The notes beneath the pieces are model-generated. The model was not told where the DNA came from. It saw only the letters and a list, made by a program, of their open reading frames with translations, and did not search any database. The position numbers and the translations under genes were made by a program. Below are positions 8,474 through 17,547 of a stretch of DNA of 64,000 nt, one piece after another (the first letter of the stretch is position 1; each line of letters opens with the position of its first letter). Where the stretch lies: assembly GCA_013178185.1 (NCBI GenBank), contig JABLXC010000002.1, forward strand, positions 124,001 through 188,000. Reading direction: 5' to 3'. Source of the stretch: Anaerolineae bacterium (GTDB taxonomy: Bacteria; Chloroflexota; Anaerolineae; Anaerolineales; Anaerolineaceae).

Positions 8474-9762
8474 ACCCTTTCGCCAGCATTAACAGTCAAT
8501 CACTCCCCGGTCCAGACGATACGCTCCGGGTTGTTTTGGAAAACGGCATTACTGTATTGACGCGCCCGAACCTTGAAAGCGCCTCGGTGGTGGTTACCGG
8601 TTATCTCCAGGCAGGCAGCGTGTTCGAACCCAATGAAAAGGCTGGGTTGGCTTACTTCACCGCTGCAGCGCTCATGCGCGGCACAACCCGTCGTACCTTT
8701 CAACAGATTTTTGACGCCCTGGAATCTTCCGGCGCCAGCCTGGGATTCGGCTCCAGTGTGCACACCGCCAGTTTTGGCGGACGCGCCCTGGCCGAAGACT
8801 TGCCACTCCTGCTCGAATTATTGGCCGAATCGCTCAGCGAGCCTGTTTTTCCTCCCGAATATATCGAACGCCTCCGCGCCCAGATTATGACCAGCCTGGC
8901 GATCCGCGCTCAGGATACCGCCGATATGGCCTCGTTGACGTTCGAAAAACTGCTCTTCCCCGGCCATCCCTATGGGCGCCCCGACGAAGGTTTTCCCGAG
9001 ACGATCTCTGCCATCACCCGCCAGGATATCGTTGATTTTCACCGCCGGCATTATGGGCCACGCCAAATGGTAGTGGTGATCGTCGGCGGCGTCTCCCCCG
9101 ATGCGGCGGTGGAACAGGCGCAGAAAGCGCTAGGAGGGTTTTCCAATCCCGACCAGCCCTCACCGCCGTCGCTCTCCGGCGTGCAGCCGCTGCGAGAAAC
9201 CATCCGCCAGCATGTCGAAATTCCCGGCAAGAGCCAGGCCGACCTGGTGATCGGCACCCTGGGACCCAAGCGAAACTCGCCAGATTACCTGGCAGTCTCG
9301 CTGGGCAACAACATCCTCGGCCAGTTTGGGATGATGGGGCGTATTGGCGATGTCGTTCGCGAGCAGGCTGGTCTGGCTTACTACGCCAGCACCAGTCTGA
9401 ACGGCTGGATCGAGAGCGGATCATGGGAGGTTTCCGCGGGGGTCAATCCGGCTAACCTGAGCCGCGCCGCCGATCTGATCATCAAAGAGCTGGAACATTA
9501 CGTTAAGGACGGGGTTTCCGTCGAAGAACTGCAAGACAGCCAGGCCAACTTCATCGGCCGTCTCCCGCTTTCGCTGGAATCAAATATCGGCGTCGCCAAC
9601 GCTCTGCTCAACCTGGAGCGCTTCCAGCTCGGCCTGGATTATTACCGCCGCTATCCGGACATGGTTTCCGAGGTAACGCCCGACCAAGTACTGGAAGCCA
9701 GCCGTCGCTACCTGGATCCCCAGCGGCTAGTCATCGCCAGCGCAGGCAGCCAACCAACTTGA
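8470..9762 (+). CDS. M16-family peptidase-like protein without zinc motif (partner subunit)
   Basis: A 430-residue M16 fold. Where the catalytic partner has HWVEH, this protein reads AYFTAAA, so it cannot bind zinc in the usual way. It keeps the M16 C-terminal features (GLAYYASTS and RRYL). It begins at an ATG overlapping the stop of the active subunit (ATGA), which implies coupled, probably stoichiometric synthesis. The likely role is to complete the closed peptidase chamber and bind substrate. Confidence 0.9.
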   Translation: MNPFASINSQSLPGPDDTLRVVLENGITVLTRPNLESASVVVTGYLQAGSVFEPNEKAGLAYFTAAALMRGTTRRTFQQIFDALESSGASLGFGSSVHTASFGGRALAEDLPLLLELLAESLSEPVFPPEYIERLRAQIMTSLAIRAQDTADMASLTFEKLLFPGHPYGRPDEGFPETISAITRQDIVDFHRRHYGPRQMVVVIVGGVSPDAAVEQAQKALGGFSNPDQPSPPSLSGVQPLRETIRQHVEIPGKSQADLVIGTLGPKRNSPDYLAVSLGNNILGQFGMMGRIGDVVREQAGLAYYASTSLNGWIESGSWEVSAGVNPANLSRAADLIIKELEHYVKDGVSVEELQDSQANFIGRLPLSLESNIGVANALLNLERFQLGLDYYRRYPDMVSEVTPDQVLEASRRYLDPQRLVIASAGSQPT

Positions 9763-9779
9763 AAGTTTCGAGGTAGGTT

Positions 9780-10181
9780 TTGAACCTGAGAACCGGCGTT
9801 GACCTGATCGAAATTAACCGCCTGGAAGCCATCTCAACAACCATTCGCCAGCGGTTTTTAAAGCGCGTTTTCACCCCTCGCGAATTGCAAGAGGCCGCCG
9901 AATCCAACCCCAGCCTGGCGGGAAAGTTCGCCGCCAAAGAGGCAGTTTCTAAGGCGCTTGGTTGCGGGATTGGCATGGTAAGCTGGCAGGAGATCGAAAT
10001 CCTGCGCGGCCCGCAGGGCCAGCCTGAACTTTTTCTGCACGGCAAAGCCGAAGCCCTCGCCTTGCAGCAGGGTTTGACGGTCTGGTCGGTCAGTATCAGC
10101 CACAACTATTCTCACGCGGTTGCCGTGGCGGCTGCCCTTGCGCCTGCTGGGTCGCCGGAGGAGGGCAGCGCGCCACCATGA
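9780..10181 (+). CDS. acpS: Holo-[acyl-carrier-protein] synthase
   Basis: Transfers the 4'-phosphopantetheine group from CoA to the serine of acyl carrier protein. At 133 residues it has the usual AcpS length. Magnesium ligands are visible: Asp8 in GVDLIE and Glu54 in FAAKEAVSKALG. The start is TTG at 9780, supported by AGGTAGG upstream. The last bases overlap the next ATG. Confidence 0.93.
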   Translation: MNLRTGVDLIEINRLEAISTTIRQRFLKRVFTPRELQEAAESNPSLAGKFAAKEAVSKALGCGIGMVSWQEIEILRGPQGQPELFLHGKAEALALQQGLTVWSVSISHNYSHAVAVAAALAPAGSPEEGSAPP

Positions 10182-10870
10182 AGATTCTTGCGGTCAGCGA
10201 TCAAGAGCTGGGATTGATCTATAGCCCGCAAATCAAAAACCGCTTTAGGGATGTAGATCTTGTGATTGGCTGCGGCGACCTGCCATATTATTACCTTGAA
10301 TACATCATCAGCACATTGGACGTCCCACTCTACTTCGTGCGCGGCAACCATGCCTACCCTGTCGAATTCGGTTCGGGCGGGTCGCGCAGCGCCCCCTGGG
10401 GCGGGGTCGATCTGCACCGCCGCCTTGTCCGAGATGAGAGCGGGCTCCTATTGGCTGGGATCGAAGGCTGTTTGCAGTATAATGCGGGGCTGTACCAGTA
10501 CGAGCAATTGGATATGTGGTGGATGGTTTTTTCTCTTGTGCCGGGTTTGCTGATCAACAAGATGCGGTTTGGGCGCTTTCTGGACATCTTTGTCACGCAT
10601 GCCTCGCCCTGGAAGATCCACGATCTGGAAGATCTCCCACATCGCGGCATCAAAGCGTTTCGTTGGCTGGTGCAGGTCTTCCAGCCGGCTTTTCACCTTC
10701 ATGGTCATATCCATTTATACCGGCAGGATGCCGTGCGCGAAACCCGTCTGAACCGCACCCGCATTATCAATACCTTTGGCTATCAGGAAATCACGTTTGA
10801 TCTTGACGCCTGGATGGACTCCGGGCGACAAGGCAAAAAAAATCCTGGTGCAAAATGGAGAGCTGAGTAA
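10178..10870 (+). CDS. Calcineurin-type metallophosphoesterase
   Basis: A 230-residue two-metal phosphoesterase. The blocks GCGD, RGNHAY, VTHASP and HLHGHIH are in the normal order. The first block, normally DxH, reads SDQE at residues 7-10, so the first histidine ligand is replaced by glutamate; this may be a subfamily trait. The start overlaps the acpS stop by four bases and the stop overlaps the next ATG by one. Substrate unknown. Confidence 0.85.
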   Translation: MKILAVSDQELGLIYSPQIKNRFRDVDLVIGCGDLPYYYLEYIISTLDVPLYFVRGNHAYPVEFGSGGSRSAPWGGVDLHRRLVRDESGLLLAGIEGCLQYNAGLYQYEQLDMWWMVFSLVPGLLINKMRFGRFLDIFVTHASPWKIHDLEDLPHRGIKAFRWLVQVFQPAFHLHGHIHLYRQDAVRETRLNRTRIINTFGYQEITFDLDAWMDSGRQGKKNPGAKWRAE

Positions 10871-11832
10871 TGTCGGATCTGTTGGAGACGCAGGCGCGCT
10901 CCGACTTTGAGAACGCAAGACGGAAAAGTTTCTGGCGTTCGGTTGCCAGTTGGATCACCCGTTCCAGCAACGAGCTGCTACCCTATTCCGAGGTTCGCAA
11001 GCACATTCCGATGGGCGGCCAGCGGTATATCGGTTTGCGTCAGATCCCGCTCGATCAGATCATCGGCAGCGTAGGGCGTTATCGCGATTTTGACCGCGCT
11101 TTTTTGCCCAGACACGCTTACACAAGCGGGCGCTGGATCAATATCGATCGCGCTCACCTGCAGGATATTATCCTCCCCCCCATTGAGGTTTATAAAATCG
11201 GGGACGCCTATTTCGTCAAAGACGGCAATCATCGCGTTTCGGTGGCGCGCGAGCGCGGCCAGGTGGAAATTGACGCCTATGTCATCGAGCTGGATGTGCC
11301 CGTCCCGATCGGGCCGGACACCGATGTGGATGACCTCATCCGCAAAAAAGAACAGGCCCGCTTTATGCTGGAAACCGGGCTTAATGATCTTCGCCCAAGC
11401 TCTCAAGTCGAGCTTACCCTGCCGGGCGGATACGATAAGCTGGTGGAACATATCCACGTCCACCGCTGGTTTATGGGGGTGGAACGCAAGCGCCCTGTTC
11501 CGTGGAAGGATGCGGTAACAAGCTGGTACGATGAGGTTTACTTACCGCTGGTAAAAGTCATCCGAGAGTCGAACATCCTCCGCAAGTTCCCCGGTCGCAC
11601 CGAAGCCGATCTCTACTTTTGGGTGATCGAGCACCTCTGGTATTTGCGGGAGCAATACGATGACGTTAGCCTGGAAGAAGCGGTAGAACACTTTGCCGAG
11701 GTCTTTACTGAGACTCCTTTGGCATATCTTTTCAAGGTGATCCGCAACACAGCCCGATCCCTCGTCGCCGGAGAAGGGGAAAACCCGCCGACCAATTACG
11801 AAGTGCCCCCCAACGTCTTTCACTGGCCGTAG
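10870..11832 (+). CDS. DUF4032 / ParB-like-domain protein
   Basis: A 320-residue soluble protein. The motif VKDGNHRVSVARERG (about 116-130) matches the phosphate-binding turn of ParB/Srx-like domains. The C-terminal half, with EADLYFWVIEHLWYLREQ (about 243-260), matches DUF4032. Biochemical role is unknown. It ends the coupled run that starts at the M16 genes, and starts one base inside the previous stop codon. Confidence 0.75.
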   Translation: MSDLLETQARSDFENARRKSFWRSVASWITRSSNELLPYSEVRKHIPMGGQRYIGLRQIPLDQIIGSVGRYRDFDRAFLPRHAYTSGRWINIDRAHLQDIILPPIEVYKIGDAYFVKDGNHRVSVARERGQVEIDAYVIELDVPVPIGPDTDVDDLIRKKEQARFMLETGLNDLRPSSQVELTLPGGYDKLVEHIHVHRWFMGVERKRPVPWKDAVTSWYDEVYLPLVKVIRESNILRKFPGRTEADLYFWVIEHLWYLREQYDDVSLEEAVEHFAEVFTETPLAYLFKVIRNTARSLVAGEGENPPTNYEVPPNVFHWP

Positions 11833-11847
11833 GGTCCACTGCAGCCT

Positions 11848-12108
11848 CTAAGTGGAATGCGGCGAATGGTTTGCCGCTCCATTGTCGTGAATACCCAGCC
11901 ACAAATGGTTGGGCAAGATCATCTGGTTGGACTGAACCTCGATATCCTGCGCTTTCGGAGCGCTCTCTTTCAGCATACTGGGGTGAACAAAGCAAACATT
12001 CGGCCGGCAGCCGTACTTCTTCTGGTAATACGCCGCTGCCTGCTTGATCTTGCTGGTAAGATCTGTTTTTACGTCGTTATCGAACCACAACATCCCAGTT
12101 TTCATCAT
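11848..12108 (-). CDS. Small conserved-looking hypothetical protein
   Basis: An 86-residue soluble protein with KIKQAAAYYQKKYGCRP and CFVHPSM in its centre; family not recognised. It overlaps the end of the ATPase gene by 32 bases in another frame and has its own ribosome site (AGGAGA) inside that gene. Two consecutive ATG codons sit at the start. The overlap and the site argue that it is genuinely translated with the ATPase. Confidence 0.65.
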   Translation of the reverse strand: MMKTGMLWFDNDVKTDLTSKIKQAAAYYQKKYGCRPNVCFVHPSMLKESAPKAQDIEVQSNQMILPNHLWLGIHDNGAANHSPHST

Positions 12109-12994
12109 CTTCTCCTGTATCTTCCTCCGTTTCCGGTAGGGTATTTTCTGTTCCTACATCATTCCCGGCGGTCGCGTCGGGCGTCCGAAAGATCAGCCAT
12201 TTCCCAGCTGCCAGCGTCGCAAATTCCTGTTGCGCTTGCAGCTTTTCTGCATCCAGCCCACCAAAAAGCGAAAGCCTCCGGGCTGCCTGGTTCGGCATGT
12301 GGCCGATCAAGCGGGTGCGGAAATGCCGCGTCCAGCGTCCCATCTCCAGGCAGTCCGCCGTCCTCAGCGCCGCCACCAGCCAGATCTTTGCTTCCATACC
12401 GCTGCGCAGGAGCAATTCGACGAGGTTGCGGATTTCGCCCCGTGCCGTTATCAGAAACTCAAGGCCGTCCACGACCACCAACAGGGGCGGGGCAGCCTGT
12501 TTGCGCTGCACCCGTTTTTCGATCAACCCAACCACCTGCTGCAGGTGCGTCTCCAGGATCTCATCCTCCGGCTCATAAACGCCAAGGCATTGCCCGGTCT
12601 CCAGTCCACTTTGTTCGATTTCAAAATAATCTTCTTTTTGGCTGGCTACCACGGTGAACAGCACCCGCTGTTCTGGATCGTGTGCGAGCGCGCTCTGGAC
12701 CAGGATTTTCAACAGCATGGTCTTGCCGCAGCCTTCATCGCCGGTCACCAGGAGCGGACCGCCGCGCCGGTCGTTCAAATTCAGCAGTACCGGCAGGCCG
12801 TCTTCGCATACCCCCAGCGCAGCGGTCTGTTCAGGGATCTGCCTGAAGCGCTGATTAAATTCAGCCAGCGTCAACCGTCCCCTGTCCGAAGCCACAAACA
12901 GGCTACGCGGCAGCGTACTTGGCGGCTTTGGGCCGAAAGCAGGTGGCCGGATACCCAGCCGGGGTTTATCTTGAAAAAGAGATGATTTTAACAT
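12077..12994 (-). CDS. FtsK/EccC-like P-loop ATPase domain protein
   Basis: A 305-residue protein with Walker A GDEGCGKT at about 93-100 and a Walker B-like strand LLVVVDGLEFL at about 170-180. The phrase LLVTGDEGCGKTMLLK resembles the stand-alone motor domains of FtsK/SpoIIIE and the EccC ATPase of type VII secretion. It has only one motor domain and no membrane segment. ATG at 12994 is chosen from the GAGGA site; upstream in-frame codons lie within the promoter. The C-terminus is acidic. Function unknown: it could be a DNA- or protein-translocation motor or a regulator derived from one. Confidence 0.7.
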   Translation of the reverse strand: MLKSSLFQDKPRLGIRPPAFGPKPPSTLPRSLFVASDRGRLTLAEFNQRFRQIPEQTAALGVCEDGLPVLLNLNDRRGGPLLVTGDEGCGKTMLLKILVQSALAHDPEQRVLFTVVASQKEDYFEIEQSGLETGQCLGVYEPEDEILETHLQQVVGLIEKRVQRKQAAPPLLVVVDGLEFLITARGEIRNLVELLLRSGMEAKIWLVAALRTADCLEMGRWTRHFRTRLIGHMPNQAARRLSLFGGLDAEKLQAQQEFATLAAGKWLIFRTPDATAGNDVGTENTLPETEEDTGEDDENWDVVVR

Positions 12995-13009
12995 CCGATT
13001 TCCTCTTAA

Positions 13010-13062
13010 TAGAATATATGTTCTATTTAGACCTATTGTAACACTTTTAAGGCCGGAGTCAA
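13010..13062 (-). promoter_or_regulatory. Promoter and palindromic operator of the ATPase gene
   Basis: On the minus strand TTGACT (13057-13062) and TACAAT (13035-13040) are 16 bases apart. A 16-base inverted repeat, TAGAACATATATTCTA (13010-13025), lies directly after the expected transcription start. A repressor bound there would block initiation. Confidence 0.7.
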
Positions 13063-13179
13063 GAGGTCGTTTGTGGTGTTCAGACAAAAGTCCGGACAAA
13101 AAGGGGGAAAAGCATGATAAGAGTGACCAAACTCGATACGATATGGTCACCATAACTAATCTAATTCAGTTATATAGAA

Positions 13180-13460
13180 CTGTTACAAGCTCAGGTGGCG
13201 GGGAAGGTTCACTTCTTCATCCTTCCCAGGTGAGCTTGCCTCAGGTTAAGTTGACCGAGGCTAGCGGACAAGCCCTGCAACTACGCATCCTCCCCGGGTG
13301 GACCGCGTCTATCGACAAGTACGCTACAAAGGTGAGGTGCCGGTCAACTTAATTGGCTTAAGGCGCACTAAGTTGCAAAATAGCCCGGCGATTCTCGCCT
13401 GTCATGGCGCATCATCAAACTGAAATTCGCATGATGGCTATACTTCTCTTTGAGAGGCAA
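13180..13460. ncRNA. Candidate structured non-coding element, strand unknown
   Basis: No supported gene lies in 13063-13550, but the segment is dense in inverted repeats. AAGCTCA (13187-13193) pairs with TGAGCTT (13231-13237), and GGGAAGG (13201-13207) with CCTTCCC (13221-13227), making one long interrupted hairpin. GCCTC/GAGGC closes a second (13238-13261). Twelve bases in its loop and stem (13246-13257) match perfectly in inverse at 13341-13352, allowing a pseudoknot or a switch. A further hairpin GGCG/CGCC lies near 13387-13399. It matches no RNA family that I can name. Confidence 0.35.
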
Positions 13461-13550
13461 GCGGTTCTGCGCTTACGCCATCCCGCTCAGGGATTTTGGC
13501 ACTTCATCAAAAGCAGGTAAACGACACCATTTTCTTTGAATCGCTCATGA

Positions 13551-14762
13551 TCATTTAATGACAAACGTAGGCCTTGGCGTTGGAAGCTGCCTTAGAGTGA
13601 TTGTTGGGGTCGCGCCCGAACCAGGCGGGGGAACCAAACCGCCGCAGCCTGTCGCAACAATATCGGAGAGCAGGGAAGTTCTTGTTTGAGTATCTCCGTT
13701 GGCGTTTTGGATGACCACCTGATATTGAAACCATCCATCCCCCAGGTTCGCCAGGACATCACTCCCAAACTCCATTTCTGGGTTGACCGTAGCGCGGTAG
13801 AAGTCATTTCCCTGCGGGTTCATCGCCCTCGACGCCCAAGGTGTGATGCCATTAACCCCAGAGATTCGGAAGAAAAGCACAACTACAGAAATCCCTACCG
13901 GGTCAATTGCATTGACCTGGATGGTTACATCTTTTGGACTACAGCCGCTCCCATAAGTATAAACAACCGAGGTAGAATAACCAGTTACTGTAACCCGAGC
14001 CGGCGAGGCAGTCGGCGTGATCGCGACCGTCGCTTCGGGAATTGCGGTTGGCAGCGGCGCCATCAGGACTTGAATTTCCGTATCGGAATCGCCAGAGAAT
14101 GAGAGAAGCAAAGGGTAGGCCATTTCTGGCAGCGATCCGCTGAATTGATAACCTGGTTTATCAACCTCAAGTTTGCATGGGTTCGGCGGATACTGATTTT
14201 CGAATAAAAACGCTCCATCGCTAGAAGTCAGAAAAGTCTGCGCTTCAAGGCAGTCGCTCAGAGTCACCAGAGTATTGGCCAACGGCGGCTCACCCACATC
14301 CAAACGACCATTGCTATTTTGATCCTCAAATACCAGCCCGGAGAGCCTGGCGCTTGGTTGAAGAGCAGGTTCGCCTGTGATGATCGCAACAGTGCTGGCA
14401 GGCGCGCTCCATACCCCGGCGTTATTCTGGCTCCGTACGGTAATCAAATACTCTCCTGGCATCGGTGGAATCCAATCATGCGTAAAAATCACCAACGACT
14501 GGCTGGAATTCGGGCTCTGAAAAATGTTCACATCGCCATTAACGGAAATTTCGAATTTGGAGACACCTCCCGTGTCGCTGCCGTGCGCAACCAATTGTAC
14601 AGTCCCGAGCGGAAAGACGGAATTCGGCAAAGGGGCATCAAACCAAGCTTGAGGTCCGGAAGGAGCCCCTTGCTCTACATTGTTTTGAGCAGGAGAGCTG
14701 CAGGCAGAAAAAATCAAACTGACACACAGCAAAAACATCACCGTTCGCGCTTGTCTCATCAT
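13551..14762 (-). CDS. Lipoprotein with Ig-like and SdrD-like domains
   Basis: A 403-residue exported lipoprotein. The signal peptide ends in a lipobox (FSAC, Cys about 21). An Ig-like region follows at about 40-125, then an SdrD/Cna B-type domain opening with LSGLVFEDQNSNGRLD and the proline-rich GEPPLANTLVTLSD. A Thr/Pro linker and a further beta-rich domain lie in the C-terminal half. It is likely displayed on the cell surface. It is 14 bases downstream of the LysM/DNRLRE gene, so the two form an operon. No enzyme motif was seen. Confidence 0.72.
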   Translation of the reverse strand: MMRQARTVMFLLCVSLIFSACSSPAQNNVEQGAPSGPQAWFDAPLPNSVFPLGTVQLVAHGSDTGGVSKFEISVNGDVNIFQSPNSSQSLVIFTHDWIPPMPGEYLITVRSQNNAGVWSAPASTVAIITGEPALQPSARLSGLVFEDQNSNGRLDVGEPPLANTLVTLSDCLEAQTFLTSSDGAFLFENQYPPNPCKLEVDKPGYQFSGSLPEMAYPLLLSFSGDSDTEIQVLMAPLPTAIPEATVAITPTASPARVTVTGYSTSVVYTYGSGCSPKDVTIQVNAIDPVGISVVVLFFRISGVNGITPWASRAMNPQGNDFYRATVNPEMEFGSDVLANLGDGWFQYQVVIQNANGDTQTRTSLLSDIVATGCGGLVPPPGSGATPTITLRQLPTPRPTFVIK

Positions 14763-14776
14763 ATCCTCCCTTTCCT

Positions 14777-17194
14777 TTATTCCGCGGGGGTAAAGTACAA
14801 AATCTCGAGTTTGAAATCATTCAAATTGGACATGCACCGTTGATTTTCTGCATTGCTATAGAAGTAGTATGCTAAATCTAACGAAGTTGGGTACAGGACA
14901 AATCCCCTATTCGTATCGGGCTTCTTGAACCAGGTTTGCACCGCGCTGGTGACATCGATTGAATAGTTGAAGGGCTTGATAGCAGTGTAAGGCGCAATAT
15001 TGGCAGGATGATCCAGCATAGATTGGTCAAAACTAAAATGATTTGAAGGACTCCATCCTTTCCAGTCTACTTTTGAAATTCCCAGTCGGGTCGCGCATAA
15101 AGGTTTTTGGTTGGTCGCCACATACCCTTTGTCTTCTCCAAAATACACAGAATAATCGGTGGAACGATTGTGAAAGAGAAGGGTAGCTTTTTGAATAACA
15201 GCCAGCGGTTGGCTTAATTTCATCGCCGGGATGTCGAACAAAACTGCACCCGCGCTGCGGCTTTGCAACCCACAATCATCCGAGTTTACCTCAAGACCAC
15301 CTACGACAACCTCGATGCCTAGGGGTTTCCATGGCCATGCCTGGCCCGTATCTTCACAGCCATCATAAATCCAATCATCGGCCGTTGTTAGCCAATCGAT
15401 GGGCTGTAAGATAATTTTCTTAGGAGCGGGTAGCTGACCAGGACAATAACTGACCGGGGCAGAAAGAAGCTCACCAGCAGAAGGGTGATTCGCAAATGCT
15501 CTTACAGCATAACAGACCGATCCCCAAGAAAGTGGTATTGCCGTCACCATTTGCTTGGAATTTGCGATTGTCTTAACAGGTGTTGTGTTTTTCGTAATTG
15601 CATCAACCTTATAAATGTGGAAACCATCAATGTTGTTCCACCATTTACATTCTCCTGCCCAGCAAGCGCCAGGTTTCCACTCCCAAACCAGAGTGATGTA
15701 TTGTTTTACCTTTGAATTGAGCAATTGGTCGCAAACCAACTGTCCCCCTACTGGAAACCCATGCGAAGCGCATTCAGCCGTGTTTTCTGGTTCTCGCAGC
15801 GCAAAAGGCGGCGGGACGACTAAATTCTTCAACTCAGCCGGCGACTCGCCGTCATCCTTCAATGGTTTAAGCGCCGGAATTCCTGCTGCATGAAAACCGC
15901 TGGCATCCAGAATGATCTCTTTTGGCGGCTGGTTTACATCAAAATTCGCCTGTCCTTGTCCCAAATACTTAAGCGCGCCGTCTGACCATCCCCAGCAGTC
16001 CAGAAGTATTTGTTGTGTGGCCGGTTTCTCTGCCCCAATTTCCAGGGGAATACCTTTTGAGATGTCATCAAACTTACCGAAAAAATCAAAATCTTCGGCG
16101 GGGATGCGCTGCCATTTGTTCCCTCCAAACCAATAGCAATACGTTTTGTCAACGTTTTCCTTTAGCACAAAGTTGATCTTGATGAGGTAAGTGGGTTCAT
16201 TTTGCCCAGCAGCTGGACATTGCTCCGCATCTGCTGAATAACCTACGATCTGACTGAGCGCTTTCCCGCCAGCATTGTAAGCTTCTGCATAGTAAAGCGA
16301 TTGCATACCCCCTGCGATAGGGGCTGGGTCTGCATAGAGAGTAGGGACTCCGTTGGTCCCGGCTCCCAGCACAGCAATCTTATTAAAACCGCTTTCCCCC
16401 GTTCTCCAGCGATAAAGAATAAAACCGCTTTGATTGTCTGAATGGGGGGTGACAAAAAGTTGCAGTTTACATTTTTCGTACTTCAGAGCCAGATCGGGCG
16501 CGTCTGGCGGGCTGGCAGGTTTTGCTGCCTGGAGAATATTTTTATTGAGCCAGAACCAGAACGGATCGGGGGGAGGTTGTGGAGGCTCTGGCTGCCCGCT
16601 GGGAGGATTCGGGGCGTTATTTTTTTTCCCGCCATCGCCTGAAGGTATTTTTACTTCTTGTTGCCCATCGAGGGGTTGCTTTGGGTCTAGCGCCGGGTTA
16701 GCCGCGGCGATGTCCTCGGCAGCGATCCCGTACTGGTCACCAATTACTTCAAGCGTCTGCCCCTTTATTGCCTTTATTTCTTGAACGCTCCGTGGGAGAA
16801 CATTTAAGACAATGATCTGCGATTGTCCTGTCTGATCCTGTACATCACGGCCGCGTGCTACAAGTGTATGGATACCGGCTGTTTCAGCTTGCCAGGTCCA
16901 CTGGAATTCACTGGCGTCGTCTGCACTTCCATAAAGCTGCCCGTCTGCCCATAGCTCCAGGTGAGTGATAGGGCGTGAACTGATCGCCTGCACACTGACC
17001 GGCACGGCGTTATCCAGCCGCGTCTCCAGACCATTTTCAGGAAAAACAATATCAACCAACACGGGCGACATTGGAGCCTGAACATCTGCCTCAGGTAGAT
17101 TGCTCAGGAACCAGACACCGGCAGTTACTAAACCGATCAGCAATAACACAATTCCGGTTCCGCAACCAATCAACAAACCGCGCTTTTTTTTCAT
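14777..17194 (-). CDS. Membrane-anchored LysM protein with DNRLRE-like C-terminus
   Basis: An 805-residue surface protein. One membrane segment lies at about 6-30. An Ig-like domain follows, then a LysM peptidoglycan-binding domain at about 140-190 (KAIKGQTLEVIGDQYGI and PLDGQQEVKIPS). A Pro/Gln linker, fibronectin-like modules and a C-terminal DNRLRE-like beta domain (last 200 residues, including SIDVTSAVQTWFKKP) complete it. ATG at 17194 is chosen for its GGAGGATAAG site. It probably works with the lipoprotein downstream as a cell-wall-bound surface factor; the ligand is unknown. Confidence 0.75.
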   Translation of the reverse strand: MKKKRGLLIGCGTGIVLLLIGLVTAGVWFLSNLPEADVQAPMSPVLVDIVFPENGLETRLDNAVPVSVQAISSRPITHLELWADGQLYGSADDASEFQWTWQAETAGIHTLVARGRDVQDQTGQSQIIVLNVLPRSVQEIKAIKGQTLEVIGDQYGIAAEDIAAANPALDPKQPLDGQQEVKIPSGDGGKKNNAPNPPSGQPEPPQPPPDPFWFWLNKNILQAAKPASPPDAPDLALKYEKCKLQLFVTPHSDNQSGFILYRWRTGESGFNKIAVLGAGTNGVPTLYADPAPIAGGMQSLYYAEAYNAGGKALSQIVGYSADAEQCPAAGQNEPTYLIKINFVLKENVDKTYCYWFGGNKWQRIPAEDFDFFGKFDDISKGIPLEIGAEKPATQQILLDCWGWSDGALKYLGQGQANFDVNQPPKEIILDASGFHAAGIPALKPLKDDGESPAELKNLVVPPPFALREPENTAECASHGFPVGGQLVCDQLLNSKVKQYITLVWEWKPGACWAGECKWWNNIDGFHIYKVDAITKNTTPVKTIANSKQMVTAIPLSWGSVCYAVRAFANHPSAGELLSAPVSYCPGQLPAPKKIILQPIDWLTTADDWIYDGCEDTGQAWPWKPLGIEVVVGGLEVNSDDCGLQSRSAGAVLFDIPAMKLSQPLAVIQKATLLFHNRSTDYSVYFGEDKGYVATNQKPLCATRLGISKVDWKGWSPSNHFSFDQSMLDHPANIAPYTAIKPFNYSIDVTSAVQTWFKKPDTNRGFVLYPTSLDLAYYFYSNAENQRCMSNLNDFKLEILYFTPAE

Positions 17195-17519
17195 CTTATC
17201 CTCCTGCCCTTCTAGGATCACCCGACTTTCTTTTGGCAGTATGCAAAACATTTCCAACAAAACTTCAAAGAAGAAAAAAACTGTTCCAGTCGTGGTTCAG
17301 GCGCCAAGCCGCTTTCATATTAGCTTTTTGGGGCAAAAAGACGTCGTCAAGTTTTTTCGATAACCTTTCGACAATTTTTAAAGAGCATACCTATTGCCGG
17401 GTCAATGTTTAAAGTTTTGTGGGAGAAGGATTGCGGTTATGAAAATGTTTGGGCAATCGGCGGGTTTTTTCTTGAAAGAGCGGCGACGAGGGCCGCTAAA
17501 GCGAGCATTCCAAAAGGGT
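17195..17519. other. Intergenic stretch without a supported gene
   Basis: Divergent spacer between the LysM gene and the glycoside hydrolase gene. I see no convincing open frame, strong hairpin or repeat here. The promoter of the right-hand gene starts at 17520. Confidence 0.5.
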
Positions 17520-17547
17520 TTGAAGGGAAAACAAATTACGCTATAAT
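17520..17547 (+). promoter_or_regulatory. Promoter of the glycoside hydrolase gene
   Basis: TTGAAG (17520-17525) and TATAAT (17542-17547) are 16 bases apart. The leader would be about 140 bases, AT-rich at first, with no clear regulatory hairpin. Confidence 0.6.

Noticed and set aside
13296-13307. T-box-like word GGGTGGACCGCG in the structured region
   Set aside because: The consensus has one more base between TGG and ACC. No stem I or specifier loop is visible, and there is no plus-strand gene downstream for more than 4 kb.
13404-13520. Plus-strand 38-codon ORF (MAHHQTEIRMMAILLFERQA and more)
   Set aside because: It has no ribosome site and overlaps inverted repeats. No family was recognised.
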